64,000 nt of DNA from Aliihoeflea sp. 2WW (GTDB taxonomy: Bacteria > Pseudomonadota > Alphaproteobacteria > Rhizobiales > Rhizobiaceae). This document shows positions 32,327-43,390 of the stretch, piece after piece. The stretch spans positions 62,001 to 126,000 of the forward strand of contig NZ_AYOD01000005.1 in the NCBI RefSeq assembly GCF_000497755.1, read 5' to 3'. Each line of letters opens with the position of its first letter. Position 1 is the stretch's first letter. Both the position numbers and the translations under genes were made by a program. The notes beneath the pieces were generated by a model, which saw only the letters and a program-made list of their open reading frames with translations, made no database searches and had not been told where the DNA came from.

Positions 32327-32773
32327 TCAGTCGCGGCGGGCGTTCTTCAGGGATCGCAGCCCCTTCCCCGGAGCCGCGAACTCATCGGCAAGAAGCGATT
32401 TAGGCTTGATCTCAGGCGTTTCGCGCAGCGCCCGGGCACGGTCAAGAAGTTCGCGGCCACGCATCTTCCACTCAAGGAGACAGGTTCGACGGTGACGGGA
32501 AACCTGCCCCCGGAGCGGGGTGAAGCCGAAGCCCGGATCAACATGAGCTTCAAAGAACGCAGTCAGTTCTGCGTCTTCTGCAATCATGGTGTCGCGGCCA
32601 AGGTAGCTGCACCAAGGCATACCTGGTGCACGGACACGGTACGACGGATGGCCTTCTTCCATTTCAGTGCAACCCACCCAGCCCTTGGCCCCGGGTTCCC
32701 ATCGAGCCCATTCTGCATGCTCGCGGCCAATGGCGCGGCCGACCACATAGCGACGGAGCGCATGATGCGCCAC
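32327..32773 (-). CDS. Hypothetical protein
   Basis: A 148-residue protein from GTG 32773: YVVGRAIGREHAEWARWEPGAKGWVGCTEMEEGHPSYRVRAPGMPWCSYLGRDTMIAEDAELTAFFEAHVDPGFGFTPLRGQ, with a helical, basic C-terminal half. Composition is protein-like and the gene follows a truncated gene on the same strand after 30 bases, so both probably belonged to one operon. The family is not recognised. Confidence 0.5.
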   Translation of the reverse strand: MAHHALRRYVVGRAIGREHAEWARWEPGAKGWVGCTEMEEGHPSYRVRAPGMPWCSYLGRDTMIAEDAELTAFFEAHVDPGFGFTPLRGQVSRHRRTCLLEWKMRGRELLDRARALRETPEIKPKSLLADEFAAPGKGLRSLKNARRD

Positions 32774-32803
32774 CGAGTCTGGCTTCGTTATCGTGCGCCT
32801 TGA

Positions 32804-32911
32804 TTACGCCGGCTTCCGGTCGCGTTTGCGATCCGCCTCCTGCTTTGCATGTTTCGTGGCCTCGGCGGTGTAGTCGATTGCGTCACCATCATCGGCAAGC
32901 TCAGGATCGGC
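32804..32911 (-). pseudogene. C-terminal remnant of a gene cut by the IS derivative
   Basis: A leftward frame running out of the IS end into the stop at 32804 reads SADPELADDGDAIDYTAEA followed by TKHAKQEADRKRDRKPA. It looks like a genuine protein C-terminus. The upstream part would have to lie to the right of 33391, but I could not recognise it there, so the remaining gene may have been lost. Confidence 0.45.
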
Positions 32912-33391
32912 TGAACTACTCCCCGATCCCTGGACAGATTTCGGCGTGACTTAAGCTACTGTTTGCACCTGCTGATCGGTTTCGATGCTGTTGAAGTAGA
33001 CCACGGCGGGCGGCTGTCCGCCATGGGCGTGTGGCCGCTGCTTTCGCGACAAAAAATCGTTGGCCACAGCCAACTCCCCGATCTTGGCGTGCAGCGCCCA
33101 AACGGTCTCCTCGTCAACCTCAGCAGTCTTCTTGCCGCCCCGCTTGAAGATGTCCGCCGCACCGTCAAGCAGCGCCTTCTTCCACTGGTGGATCATCGTT
33201 GGGTGCACTCCATATTCGGCGGCCAGTTCCGACACGGTCCGCTCGCCCTTCACGGCTTCCGGCGCCACGCGAGCCTTGAAGCCCGCGTCATGGTTCCTGC
33301 GTTTGCGCATGTTCTGATCTCCTCGTCATTGGAGATCAGCAGACGTCAGATCGTAGCTTCCGTCACCGTCAGATTTCTGGGGAGTTGCTCA
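32912..33391 (-). mobile_element. 480-bp internally deleted IS3-family element
   Basis: The ends are inverted repeats: TGAACTACTCCCC at 32912-32924 and, inverted, TGAGCAACTCCCC at 33391-33379, with weaker similarity continuing inward. A full IS of this type is about 1.2 kb. Only the start of orfA and the last codons of orfB remain, joined in frame, so the transposase is non-functional but the ends could still be mobilised by a complete relative. No clear target-site duplication is visible. Confidence 0.75.
32951..33310 (-). pseudogene. IS3-family OrfA fused to OrfB tail by internal deletion
   Basis: A 119-residue frame. Residues 1 to about 90 are OrfA: RKRRNHDAGFKARVAPEAVKGERTVSELAAEYGVHPTMIHQWKKALLDGA (HTH), then DEETVWALHAKIGELAVANDFLSRK (start of the leucine zipper region). 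The last 26 residues (HGGQPPAVVYFNSIETDQQ and on) are the usual C-terminus of OrfB. The DDE catalytic domain is entirely missing. Confidence 0.85.
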
Positions 33392-33647
33392 GAGTTCGAA
33401 CGCAGCAGGAAATGAACCCGAGGGTGTCCACGAAACTCGGGGCTATTCACTAGCCTATCGGGTATCCGATATCAGACCTTCCGCTTCCGCCCCCTACGCA
33501 GCCGTGATGCGATTCTCATCGGCGCACTAGGGCAGAACGACGCTTCGTCCCAAGGCGCTTGTTCCGTGTAGCGCATAGCGGCAAAGGAGCAGGAAATCTG
33601 CAAGATGGGTTGACAGAGGGAGTATCGGGCGCTCAAGCTTGGGCCGT

Positions 33648-35654
<2,007 letters not shown>

Positions 35655-35656
35655 CG

Positions 35657-36631
35657 ATGCGGACTCCTGGGCGTGTCCTCGTGCGAGGCGGCGGCGTGGC
35701 GGGGCTGTGCGCCGCCCACGAACTCCACGCACACGGCTTCGCGGTGGAGCTCGTGGAGCGGCAGGCGGAAGTCGGTGCGGGCGCGTCAGGACTCGCCGGC
35801 GGCATGCTGGCGCCGTACTGCGAGCGCGAGTCTGCGCCTGAGGACGTGCTGCGGCTCGGCCGCCATGCCTCCGATTGGTGGAACGCGGTGCTGCCAGGCC
35901 ACGTCGTCTGCGCAGGAACGCTGGTCGTCGCGCCACCACGCGACGCGGGCGAGCTTGCGCGCTTCGCCGCGCGCACGGAGGGATACGAATGGCTCGACGA
36001 AGCAGGCATCGCCGCGCTCGAACCGTCGCTCGAGGGGCGCTTTCGAAAGGGGCTGTTCTTCCGCGAGGAGGCGCATCTCGACCCGCGCGCCGCGCTTCTT
36101 GGCTTGTCCGGGAGGCTGAAGGCGCAGGGCGTGCGCCTTCATTTCGGTGCCACGGAGCCGCCGACCGGTCGCTTCGACCATGTCGTGGACTGCACGGGCG
36201 CGGCGGCGATCGGCGCCGTGCCCGGCCTGCGGGGCGTGCGCGGTGAGATGCTGTGTCTGGAAACCGCGGAGGTCGCGCTGGCGCGCCCGGTCCGGCTTCT
36301 GCATCCGCGCCACCCGCTCTACATCGTGCCGCGTGGCGGCGGGCGTTTCATGGTTGGAGCAACGATGATCGAGAGCGACGATGCCGGGCCGATTTCCGCC
36401 CGCTCGCTGATGGAGCTGCTGAACGCGGCCTACGCTCTGCACCCGGCCTTCGGCGAGGCTCGGCTCATCGAAGCGCGCGCCGGCATCCGCCCGGCCTTTG
36501 ACGACAATCTGCCGCGCGTGATCCGCGATGGCGGCACCATCTTCGTCAACGGCTTCTACCGGCACGGCTTCCTGCTTGCCCCCGCCACGGCGCGGCAGGC
36601 GGCCCACCTCATGCAAAGGAAAGCGGCATGA
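35657..36631 (+). CDS. thiO: Glycine oxidase ThiO
   Basis: A 324-residue FAD-dependent oxidase that makes dehydroglycine for thiazole synthesis in aerobes. The dinucleotide-binding motif is RVLVRGGGVAGLCAAHELHAHG at the N-terminus, followed by GASGLAGGMLAPYCERE. The C-terminal FAD motif includes EARAGIRPAFDDNLP and VNGFYRHGFLLAP. It starts two bases after the thiC stop and overlaps thiS by four bases. ThiO takes the place of ThiH in this pathway. Confidence 0.93.
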   Translation: MRTPGRVLVRGGGVAGLCAAHELHAHGFAVELVERQAEVGAGASGLAGGMLAPYCERESAPEDVLRLGRHASDWWNAVLPGHVVCAGTLVVAPPRDAGELARFAARTEGYEWLDEAGIAALEPSLEGRFRKGLFFREEAHLDPRAALLGLSGRLKAQGVRLHFGATEPPTGRFDHVVDCTGAAAIGAVPGLRGVRGEMLCLETAEVALARPVRLLHPRHPLYIVPRGGGRFMVGATMIESDDAGPISARSLMELLNAAYALHPAFGEARLIEARAGIRPAFDDNLPRVIRDGGTIFVNGFYRHGFLLAPATARQAAHLMQRKAA

Positions 36632-36828
36632 AGACACTGATCATAAACGGCGAGACGCAGCCAATGGAGGCCCGCACGCTGGCCGAGCTGCTGTGTCAGC
36701 TCGATTATGACGCCGCCTGGCTCGCCACCGCGGTCAATGGCGAGGTCGTCCTCCGCGACGCGCGCGCGAGCTTCGATCTGCGAGAAGGCGATCGGATCGA
36801 GATCCTCTCGCCCATGCAGGGAGGCTGA
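36628..36828 (+). CDS. thiS: Sulfur carrier protein ThiS
   Basis: A 66-residue ubiquitin-like protein ([20 protein letters not shown] onward) ending in the required Gly-Gly (SPMQGG). The C-terminal glycine is adenylated and thiocarboxylated, then donates sulfur to thiazole synthase. It overlaps thiO by four bases and is followed by thiG after one base. Confidence 0.93.
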   Translation: MKTLIINGETQPMEARTLAELLCQLDYDAAWLATAVNGEVVLRDARASFDLREGDRIEILSPMQGG

Positions 36829-36829
36829 C

Positions 36830-37603
36830 ATGCTCGACCTGTACGGCACGGCAGTCTCGTCGCGCCTGCTGCTCGGCACGGCGCGCTATCCTTCGCCTGC
36901 CATCCTCGCGGACGCCGTGCGCGCTTCGGGCGCAGAGATCGTCACCGTCTCGCTGCGGCGCGAGACGGCGGGCGGCAAGGCAGGCGGCGCCTTCTTCGCG
37001 CTGATCCGAGACCTTGGCGTGCGCGTCCTGCCCAACACGGCAGGCTGCCACAGCGCAAAGGAAGCCGTGACGACGGCGCGGATGGCGCGCGACCTGTTTG
37101 GCACGAACTGGATCAAGCTCGAGGTGATCGGCCATCACGATACGCTCCAGCCCGACGTCTTCGCGCTGGTCGACGCCGCCCGCACCCTCTGCGACGACGG
37201 CTTCGAGGTGTTCCCCTACACGACCGACGACCTCGTCGTGGCAGAGCGGCTTCTCGAAGCCGGCTGCAAGGTGCTGATGCCGTGGTGCGCGCCGATCGGT
37301 TCGGCCGCAGGGCCTATCAATCCGGTCGCGCTGCGGGCCATGCGGACGCATTTCCCGGACGTGCCGCTGATCGTCGATGCCGGTCTCGGCCGCCCCTCCC
37401 ATGCGGCGGCGGTGATGGAGCTCGGCTACGACGCGGTGCTGCTGAACACGGCGGTGGCGCTGGCCGGAGATCCGGTTGTGATGGCGAAGGCCTTCGCTAC
37501 GGCCATCGACGCGGGACGGAAAGGATTCCAGGCCGGCCTGCTTTCGCCGCGCGACATGGCCGAGCCTTCCACGCCCATCATCGGAAGGGCGGTGTTCTCG
37601 TGA
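36830..37603 (+). CDS. thiG: Thiazole synthase ThiG
   Basis: A 257-residue (beta-alpha)8 barrel enzyme that condenses DXP, dehydroglycine and ThiS thiocarboxylate. Conserved parts are [37 protein letters not shown] (Lys forming the imine), [19 protein letters not shown] and [28 protein letters not shown]. The stop overlaps thiE. Confidence 0.95.
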   Translation: MLDLYGTAVSSRLLLGTARYPSPAILADAVRASGAEIVTVSLRRETAGGKAGGAFFALIRDLGVRVLPNTAGCHSAKEAVTTARMARDLFGTNWIKLEVIGHHDTLQPDVFALVDAARTLCDDGFEVFPYTTDDLVVAERLLEAGCKVLMPWCAPIGSAAGPINPVALRAMRTHFPDVPLIVDAGLGRPSHAAAVMELGYDAVLLNTAVALAGDPVVMAKAFATAIDAGRKGFQAGLLSPRDMAEPSTPIIGRAVFS

Positions 37604-38205
37604 AGCTCGACCCCTTCTACCTTATCGTCGACAGCGCCGAGTGGATCGCCCGGCTCGTGCCGCTCGGCGTGAAGCTGGTGCAGCTCCGCATCAAGGACAG
37701 CGACGAGGCGACACTGCGCGCGGAAATGCGCGCAGCAAAGGCGATCTGCGCGGCGAATGGCTGTGCGCTCGTCATCAACGACCACTGGCGGCTCGCCATC
37801 GAGGAAGGCGCGGCGTGGGTGCATCTCGGTCAGGAGGACCTGGCCGACGCCGATCGCGACGCCATCCGGCGCGCCGGGCTGAAGCTCGGCCTCTCCTCGC
37901 ACGACCATGCCGAGCTCGAGGTCGCGTTGGCCGCAGAACCGGACTATGTCGCGCTCGGACCGATCTACCCGACCATCCTCAAGGAGATGAAATGGGCCCC
38001 GCAGGGCGTCAAGCGGCTCGGGGAATGGAAGCGCCGCATTGGAACCCTGCCGCTGGTGGCGATCGGCGGGCTGAGGCCGGAGCGGCTGGCCGGCGTGTTC
38101 GACAATGGTGCCGACAGCGCCGCCGTCGTGACCGACATCACGCTCAATCCAGACCCGGAAGCGCGCGTGCGCGAATGGATCGCGGCGACAGCGCGCTGGC
38201 GCTAG
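37600..38205 (+). CDS. thiE: Thiamine-phosphate synthase ThiE
   Basis: A 201-residue barrel enzyme that couples HMP-PP and thiazole phosphate. It contains [74 protein letters not shown] and [11 protein letters not shown]. The start is GTG 37600 (GTGA overlap). Its stop codon overlaps the stop of the convergent thiD gene. Confidence 0.93.
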   Translation: MKLDPFYLIVDSAEWIARLVPLGVKLVQLRIKDSDEATLRAEMRAAKAICAANGCALVINDHWRLAIEEGAAWVHLGQEDLADADRDAIRRAGLKLGLSSHDHAELEVALAAEPDYVALGPIYPTILKEMKWAPQGVKRLGEWKRRIGTLPLVAIGGLRPERLAGVFDNGADSAAVVTDITLNPDPEARVREWIAATARWR

Positions 38206-39017
38206 GTCGGCCGCCAAAGCGCGTGGAAATGATGCAGCGGGCCTCGGCCCTTGCCGACCCGCAGGTCGCCGCTCGCCGCCAGCGCGGCGTGCATATAGGC
38301 CTTCGCCGCGCGAACGCTGTCTTCCACGCCGCGCGACGGCAGCAGGGCAGCTATGGCGGCCGAAAGCGTGCAGCCCGTGCCGTGGTCGTTCTTCGTGTCG
38401 ATGCGCGGCGCGGCGAGCTCGATCATGCGTCGCCCGTCATGCAGCAGGTCGACGCTCTCGGCCGAACCTTCCAGATGCCCACCCTTGAGCAGCACCCATT
38501 GCGGGCCGAGGCGATGAAGCTCGCCCGCCCGCAGGCGCATCTCGTCCAGCGACCAGCACGGATCTGCGCCAAGCAACACGGCCGCCTCCGGCAGGTTTGG
38601 CGTGACCACGGTGGCGAGCGGCACCAGCAGGTCTCGCACTGCCGCAACTGCCTCGGGGTCGAGCAGATGATGCCCGCTCTTCGCTACCATCACCGGGTCG
38701 AGCACGACATTGGCGACGGCATGGCGGCGCAGGCGTCCGGCGATCGCCTCCGCGATGCCCGCGTTGGCGACCATGCCGATCTTCACCGCATCGATGCGCA
38801 CATCTTCCAGCACCGCATCGATCTGCTCGGCCACGAAGGCAGGCTCCAGCGCCACGAACGAGCGCACCCCTTGCGTGTTCTGCGCCACGACCGCCGTGAT
38901 CGCCGATGCGGCGTAGGCGCCGAGCGCGGAGAAGCTCTTGATGTCGGCCTGGATGCCAGCGCCACCGGAGGGGTCTGTGCCGGCAATGGTCAAAACATTG
39001 ATTGGGAAGGTTTGCAT
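38202..39017 (-). CDS. thiD: Hydroxymethylpyrimidine (phosphate) kinase ThiD
   Basis: A 271-residue ribokinase-family enzyme that phosphorylates HMP to HMP-PP. Motifs are LTIAGTDPSGGAGIQADIKSF at the start, VLDPVMVAKSGHHLL, LPEAAVLLG, WVLLKGGHLEG and the anion-hole/catalytic segment NDHGTGCTLSAAIAALL with the catalytic Asp two residues before GTGC (D-H-G-T-G-C). ATG 39017 follows AAGGG; it has its own TPP riboswitch and is convergent with the thiC operon. Confidence 0.93.
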   Translation of the reverse strand: MQTFPINVLTIAGTDPSGGAGIQADIKSFSALGAYAASAITAVVAQNTQGVRSFVALEPAFVAEQIDAVLEDVRIDAVKIGMVANAGIAEAIAGRLRRHAVANVVLDPVMVAKSGHHLLDPEAVAAVRDLLVPLATVVTPNLPEAAVLLGADPCWSLDEMRLRAGELHRLGPQWVLLKGGHLEGSAESVDLLHDGRRMIELAAPRIDTKNDHGTGCTLSAAIAALLPSRGVEDSVRAAKAYMHAALAASGDLRVGKGRGPLHHFHALWRPT

Positions 39018-39054
39018 GTTCAGCCCTTTTGGGGCCGGCAAAGGATCAAGGCAG

Positions 39055-39155
39055 TACCCGTCCCTTCGCCGGCATGATCCGGATCAGGTTCAAAGGGTCA
39101 TTGCGCTGCCGATCGGCCAGCAATATCTCAGCCCCTCGCGGGGCACCCCTCGGTA
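39055..39155 (-). promoter_or_regulatory. TPP riboswitch upstream of thiD
   Basis: Read on the minus strand the region contains AGGGGTGCCCCGCGAGGGGC, CTGAGATATTG, GGCAGCGCAATGACCCTTTGAACCTGATCCGGATCAT and the closing GGCGAAGGGACGGGT. These are the conserved TPP-sensing elements. It gives thiD its own thiamine-dependent control. Confidence 0.93.
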
Positions 39156-39159
39156 GCAC

Positions 39160-39594
39160 GATGCTAGCACTTCAAAGCGGTCACGACGAGCCCCATGGCA
39201 GCCCAGTGAGGATAGCTGTACCAGGGGTGACCTGCGTGAGTATATTGCGCAGCTATGTCAGCATTGTACCCGCTCACCGCCACCGTTCCGTTCGGCATCG
39301 CTCGAGCCAATCTGGATTCCATTCAGAAGGCGGGTTTCGGGCCGCGGGTTGACCAAGCCATGTGACGTCGTAGTCCAAACGTCAGCTTTGCCCAGAGGCG
39401 GACCGTCCAGACACTGCCCCACTTGTGACGGAAAACGATTTCCGTCTCACCTGCGGCTGAAACCTCTTGTCCAGCGTGATGTCCTCATCGGATGGCAAGG
39501 CACATACGGCTTCCGGAGGCAGGGTCTGAAAGGCCATGACCACACCGGTTCCGCTCGCGCATCAGCCACCCAGTTGGAATAAATGTGCGCGTTC
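39160..39594. other. Intergenic stretch without a supported gene
   Basis: Lies between the thiD riboswitch and the end of the TRAP large permease gene. Short frames exist but lack protein-like composition. It should carry the thiD promoter on its left side and a terminator for the leftward TRAP operon, neither of which I can place confidently. Confidence 0.4.
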
Positions 39595-40878
39595 CTACCT
39601 CCCAAAGCCCGATTGCTGCGGCAGCCACAGCGCAAGCTGCGGGAAGGCCCAGACGATGAACAGACCGACGATCAGGATGCCCACATAGGGCGCGGCGCCG
39701 CGCATGATCTGCGTCAGCGGCGCGCCGGTGATCCCCTTGATGACGAACAGGTTCATTCCCACCGGCGGCGTGATCAACGCCAGTTCCAGGTTGATCATCA
39801 GCATGACGCCGTACCAGATCGGGTTGATCTCGAGCGCAAGCATCGCCGGCAGGATGATCGGCGTGGTGATCAGGATGATGGCGATCGTCTCGAGGAACAT
39901 GCCGAGGATGAAGATCGCGACCATGACGATCAGGATGAAGCCGGTCTGCGACAGGCCGAGCGCGGTCACAGCTTCCATCACTTCCGCCGGCAGGCGGATG
40001 ATGGTGATCGCATGGCCGAACATCCCGGCCGCGGCGATGATCATGAACAGCATCGCGCAGGTTCGCATCGTCTGCCAGGTGCAGTCTGCAAGGTCGCGCA
40101 ACGAGACGTTCCGGTAGATCGCGATCGCAACGAACAGCGCATAGGCTGCGCCCACGGCCGCCGCTTCCGCAGCGGTGAAAATGCCCAGATAGATGCCGCC
40201 GAGGATGACGGGTGGCATCATCACCGCCCAGATCGATTTCCAGAATGCCGCGAAAACGGCGCGAAGTCCGGGCCAGTCCTGCGCCCGCGTCTCGCCATGC
40301 GCGTTTGCCTGGAACCACGAAAAGACGGCGAAGAAGAGCGCGATCATCAGGCCGGGAATGATGCCGGCAAGGAAGAGCCCGCCGATCGAGGCGTTGGTGA
40401 CGACGGCATAGAGGATCATCGGGCCCGATGGCGGAATCAGGATGCCGAGCGTGCCGCCTGCGGCGATGATGCCGTAGGTGTCGCGCGGGCGGTAGCCGTA
40501 GCGCTGCATCTGCGGGATCGCGGTCGAGCCGATGGTGAGCGCGGTCGCGACGGACGAACCGGAAATGGTGGCGAAGATGGTGCAGGACAGGATCGTCGCG
40601 AAACCGAGCCCGCCCTTGATATGGCCGACGAGCTTGTTCGACATCTCGTAAAGATCGTCGACGACCTTCGCCTTGATCATCACATGCGCCATGAAGGCGA
40701 ACATGGGGATGGTGGCGAGGAGCGGATTGTTGAGCGAGGCGAAGACGGTATCCGCCATCGACCAGATGCTGCCCTCGAAGAACCAAAGGACGGTAAGCGA
40801 CGTGATCCCGAGCGCGGCGAAGATCGGCATGCCGGTCAAAAGCAGGACGATCAGCAAACCGACGATAAAGACGATCAT
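39595..40878 (-). CDS. TRAP transporter large permease DctM
   Basis: A 427-residue integral membrane protein, the sodium-coupled channel subunit of a TRAP transporter. About 12 hydrophobic helices are visible. Characteristic segments are FAFMAHVMIKAKVVDDLYEMSNKLVGHIKGGLGFATILSCTIFATISGSSVATALTIGSTAIPQM, GGTLGILIPPSGPMILYAVVT and GMFLETIAIILITTPIILP, NLELALITPPVGMNLFVIKGI. ATG 40878 overlaps the DctQ stop by four bases; the longer upstream frame is shadow. Its operon partners suggest a branched or hydroxylated acid substrate. Confidence 0.92.
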   Translation of the reverse strand: MIVFIVGLLIVLLLTGMPIFAALGITSLTVLWFFEGSIWSMADTVFASLNNPLLATIPMFAFMAHVMIKAKVVDDLYEMSNKLVGHIKGGLGFATILSCTIFATISGSSVATALTIGSTAIPQMQRYGYRPRDTYGIIAAGGTLGILIPPSGPMILYAVVTNASIGGLFLAGIIPGLMIALFFAVFSWFQANAHGETRAQDWPGLRAVFAAFWKSIWAVMMPPVILGGIYLGIFTAAEAAAVGAAYALFVAIAIYRNVSLRDLADCTWQTMRTCAMLFMIIAAAGMFGHAITIIRLPAEVMEAVTALGLSQTGFILIVMVAIFILGMFLETIAIILITTPIILPAMLALEINPIWYGVMLMINLELALITPPVGMNLFVIKGITGAPLTQIMRGAAPYVGILIVGLFIVWAFPQLALWLPQQSGFGR

Positions 40879-41405
40879 GGCCGGCCTCCGCGCAGGAGCG
40901 TGAAGAGGCGCGCAAGGCACACCACCGAAATCAGGACGCCGCCTGCGATCATCGTCGATTGCGGTATCCACATCGGCAGTTCGAGATAGCCTGCCGAATA
41001 GGCGCCGAAGCGGCGCGAGAAGGAGACGGTGTGCCAGGCGGTGGCCAGCAGCGCGATCGAGAAGACCAGAACCGAAAGCTGCGCCCAGACGTCGAGCCAG
41101 CGGCGCAGGGCGGGCGACGCCTTGTCGAGGATCATGTCGATGCGGATATGGTCGTCCCGGCGCGAAGCCTCGGCCGCGCCGAACATGACGATGGCGACGA
41201 CGAAAAAACCGGTCGCCTCCTCGATGCCGACGAGCGGCCGCCCCATCACGTAGCGCATCCACACGCCGGCGCCGGTGATGACCAGCACCACCACGATCAA
41301 CACCGAACTGACGAGACCGCCCGCGCCGGAAATCGCGGCGGCAAGACGGTCGACCGGCGAGGAGGCGACGGGCGCCTCCCCTTCCATTTCGGCTGGTTCC
41401 CGCAT
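40875..41405 (-). CDS. TRAP transporter small permease DctQ
   Basis: A 176-residue four-helix membrane protein. Helices are about at SSVLIVVVLVITGAGVWMRYVMG, ATGFFVVAIVMFGAAEA, LSVLVFSIALLATAWHTV and IAGGVLISVVCLARLF. The EEATGFFVV and RRDDHIRIDMIL segments are typical of DctQ. It lies six bases after the binding-protein stop and overlaps dctM. Confidence 0.88.
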   Translation of the reverse strand: MREPAEMEGEAPVASSPVDRLAAAISGAGGLVSSVLIVVVLVITGAGVWMRYVMGRPLVGIEEATGFFVVAIVMFGAAEASRRDDHIRIDMILDKASPALRRWLDVWAQLSVLVFSIALLATAWHTVSFSRRFGAYSAGYLELPMWIPQSTMIAGGVLISVVCLARLFTLLRGGRP

Positions 41406-41411
41406 TCCGGG

Positions 41412-42404
41412 CTACCGGATCTTCTCGATCAGCGAGAGGAGCTCGGTGCCCTCGTCGCCCGTTTCGGCCGCGAAGCCTTCCTCGAAGGCGGGCTGCATCG
41501 CCGCGCGAAACGCTTCGTTCTCCGCGTCGGTGGCGATGTGGACGGTGACGCCCATCTCCTCGAGCTGCGCCGGCGCCTCGGCAGAAGCTTCCTGCGAAGC
41601 TTCGAGCGCCCACTCGGCCGCCTTCTGGCCAGCCTCGTCGAGCGCCGCCTTCTGCGTGTCGGACAGCCCGTCATACCAGGACGGCGTAACGTAGCCGTGC
41701 AGGTAGGCGGCGAGCACCGGCACGACCGTCATGTGGTCCTGCACCTCGAAGTAGCGGCGCGAATAGGCGGCGGCGACGTCGGTCACGGCCGCGTCGATCA
41801 CGCCGGTCGCCAGCGCCTGGTAGACCTCGCTGCCGGGCAGCGAAACGGTCGACGCACCCATCGCGGTCAGCCCGCGGTCGAAGGCAGGACCGAGCCCGCG
41901 CATCTTCACGCCCTGGAAGTCCTCCGGCTTGGTCATGGCCTTGCCCTTGGAGGTGAAGACGCTGACATTGGTCTGGAACATCCAGGCGATATTCTTGACG
42001 CCCTTTTCGAGGAGCTTGTCCTCCAGATAGGCCGCGGCCTCCGAAGTCGGCCACTTCTTCCACGCCTCGATCGAGGACATGGTGTAGGGCCCGACCGTCA
42101 CGTTCATCAGCGGCAGCGTGCGGCCCCACTGGAAGTTCAGCGAAAAGGCGCATTCGATCTCGCCACGCGCCACCGCAAGGATGTTGTCGTTCGCCTTGAT
42201 GAGGCTGTCGGCGCCGAACACCTGGACGTCGAGTTCGCCGTTCGACAGCGTCTCGACCTCGGCGGCCCACTTGTCGATCACGGTCGAGATGTGGTGGCCG
42301 GGCGGGAGCTGGTGGCTGCAGCGCATAGCCTCCTGCGCGCTGGCCGCGCCCGCCATCGCCGTCGTGGCGATGAGTGTTGCAAGGAACGTCTTCGTCATCA
42401 TCAT
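41412..42404 (-). CDS. TRAP transporter solute-binding protein DctP
   Basis: A 330-residue periplasmic receptor with a signal peptide ending TTAMAGAASAQEA. DctP motifs are visible: FTSKGKAMTKPEDFQGVKMRGLGPAFDRGLTAMGASTVSLPGSEVYQALATGVIDAAVTD, which includes the region of the usual carboxylate-binding arginine (MRGLG). GGAGGAG precedes three consecutive ATG codons; ATG 42404 is given as the start. It is the first transporter gene after the catabolic pair and defines substrate specificity. Confidence 0.9.
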   Translation of the reverse strand: MMMTKTFLATLIATTAMAGAASAQEAMRCSHQLPPGHHISTVIDKWAAEVETLSNGELDVQVFGADSLIKANDNILAVARGEIECAFSLNFQWGRTLPLMNVTVGPYTMSSIEAWKKWPTSEAAAYLEDKLLEKGVKNIAWMFQTNVSVFTSKGKAMTKPEDFQGVKMRGLGPAFDRGLTAMGASTVSLPGSEVYQALATGVIDAAVTDVAAAYSRRYFEVQDHMTVVPVLAAYLHGYVTPSWYDGLSDTQKAALDEAGQKAAEWALEASQEASAEAPAQLEEMGVTVHIATDAENEAFRAAMQPAFEEGFAAETGDEGTELLSLIEKIR

Positions 42405-42430
42405 GGTCTCCTCCCAATCGTGACCTTGTC

Positions 42431-43390
42431 TTATCTTGGTAATAAGCCGGTCCTGAGTTCGGCTGCGCGCGGCAGGCCCGCGCGGGCCATCTGGCCGTAG
42501 AGCGGTTCGGCGGGCATTTCGCGTTTCAGGATGTCGCGAATCGCGACCAGCTTCTCGAGGTCGATGCCGGTGGCGAACCCTTTCGTCTCGCAAAGGAAGA
42601 CGAGGTCTTCGAAGACGACGTTGCCCGTTGCACCAGGAGCAAAAGGACAGCCGCCGAGCCCGCCGAGCGAGCCGTCGAGAATGCGGCAGCCCGCATCGAG
42701 AGCGGCCGAGGCGTTGGCGATGGCCATGCCGCGCGTGTCGTGCAGGTGCACGGCGATCGCGCGGTCGCCGGCAATGGTGCGCGTGCGTTCGACGAGCGCC
42801 GCGATCTGGTTCGGGCCCGCAAATCCGACCGTGTCGGCAAGTCCGACGACATCTGCACCGGCCTCGAAGAGAGCGGAGGCGAGGTCGACGACCTCGTCCG
42901 GGTCGACCGCGCCGGTGATCGAGCAGCCGAAGGCCATGGCGATACCGGCATTGATCAGCGGACGATGTTCGCTGGCATCGCGCAGGTCGCAAAGCCGCTT
43001 GACGTGGGCGACGGCCGCCGCCCGCGAGCGGCGGGTGTTGGCCTGCGAATGCGCTTCGGTGGCCGAGACGACGCACATGATCTCGTCGACCTGCGCCGCC
43101 ATCGCGTCGTCGGCGCCGCGATCGTTGAGGACGAGGCCGACCGCATGGGCGCCCGGCAGCGCCTTCACGGCCGCGAGCACTTCATGGACGTCGGCGAATT
43201 GGGGAAAACGCGAGGCGGGCAGGAACGAGCCGACCTCGAAATTGCGCACTCCGGCGGCGTGCTCGAGGCCGATCCATTCGATCTTGGCTTCGGTCGACGG
43301 GAAGGATTTGACGAGCTGCAGGCCATCGCGGAGGCCAACCTCGCGCAGGACGACCTTGTCGGCAGGATAGATGTCGCGCAGCCGGGTCAT
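42431..43390 (-). CDS. Hydroxymethylglutaryl-CoA lyase-like enzyme
   Basis: A 319-residue TIM-barrel lyase of the HMGL-like family. Motifs are VVLREVGLRDGLQLVKSFPSTEAKIEWI (catalytic Arg-Asp in LRDG), FEVGSFLPASRFPQFAD, NDRGADDA, DTVGFAGPNQIAALV, HLHDTRGMAIANASAALDAG (metal-binding His-x-His) and DGSLGGLGGCPFAPGATGNVVFEDLVF (catalytic Cys loop). It cleaves a 3-hydroxy-acyl-CoA such as HMG-CoA to acetyl-CoA plus a keto acid; citramalyl-CoA is a possible alternative. It overlaps the CoA-transferase gene by four bases, so activation and cleavage are coupled. Confidence 0.88.
   Translation of the reverse strand: MTRLRDIYPADKVVLREVGLRDGLQLVKSFPSTEAKIEWIGLEHAAGVRNFEVGSFLPASRFPQFADVHEVLAAVKALPGAHAVGLVLNDRGADDAMAAQVDEIMCVVSATEAHSQANTRRSRAAAVAHVKRLCDLRDASEHRPLINAGIAMAFGCSITGAVDPDEVVDLASALFEAGADVVGLADTVGFAGPNQIAALVERTRTIAGDRAIAVHLHDTRGMAIANASAALDAGCRILDGSLGGLGGCPFAPGATGNVVFEDLVFLCETKGFATGIDLEKLVAIRDILKREMPAEPLYGQMARAGLPRAAELRTGLLPR

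Noticed and set aside
39595-41613. 672-residue fused TRAP protein
   Set aside because: The extra N-terminal 245 codons are a shadow of dctQ in another frame; dctM starts at 40878 with an ATGA overlap.
41412-43076. 554-residue form of the TRAP binding protein
   Set aside because: The first 224 codons lie inside the lyase gene in another frame; a signal peptide and GGAGGAG mark the real start at 42404.
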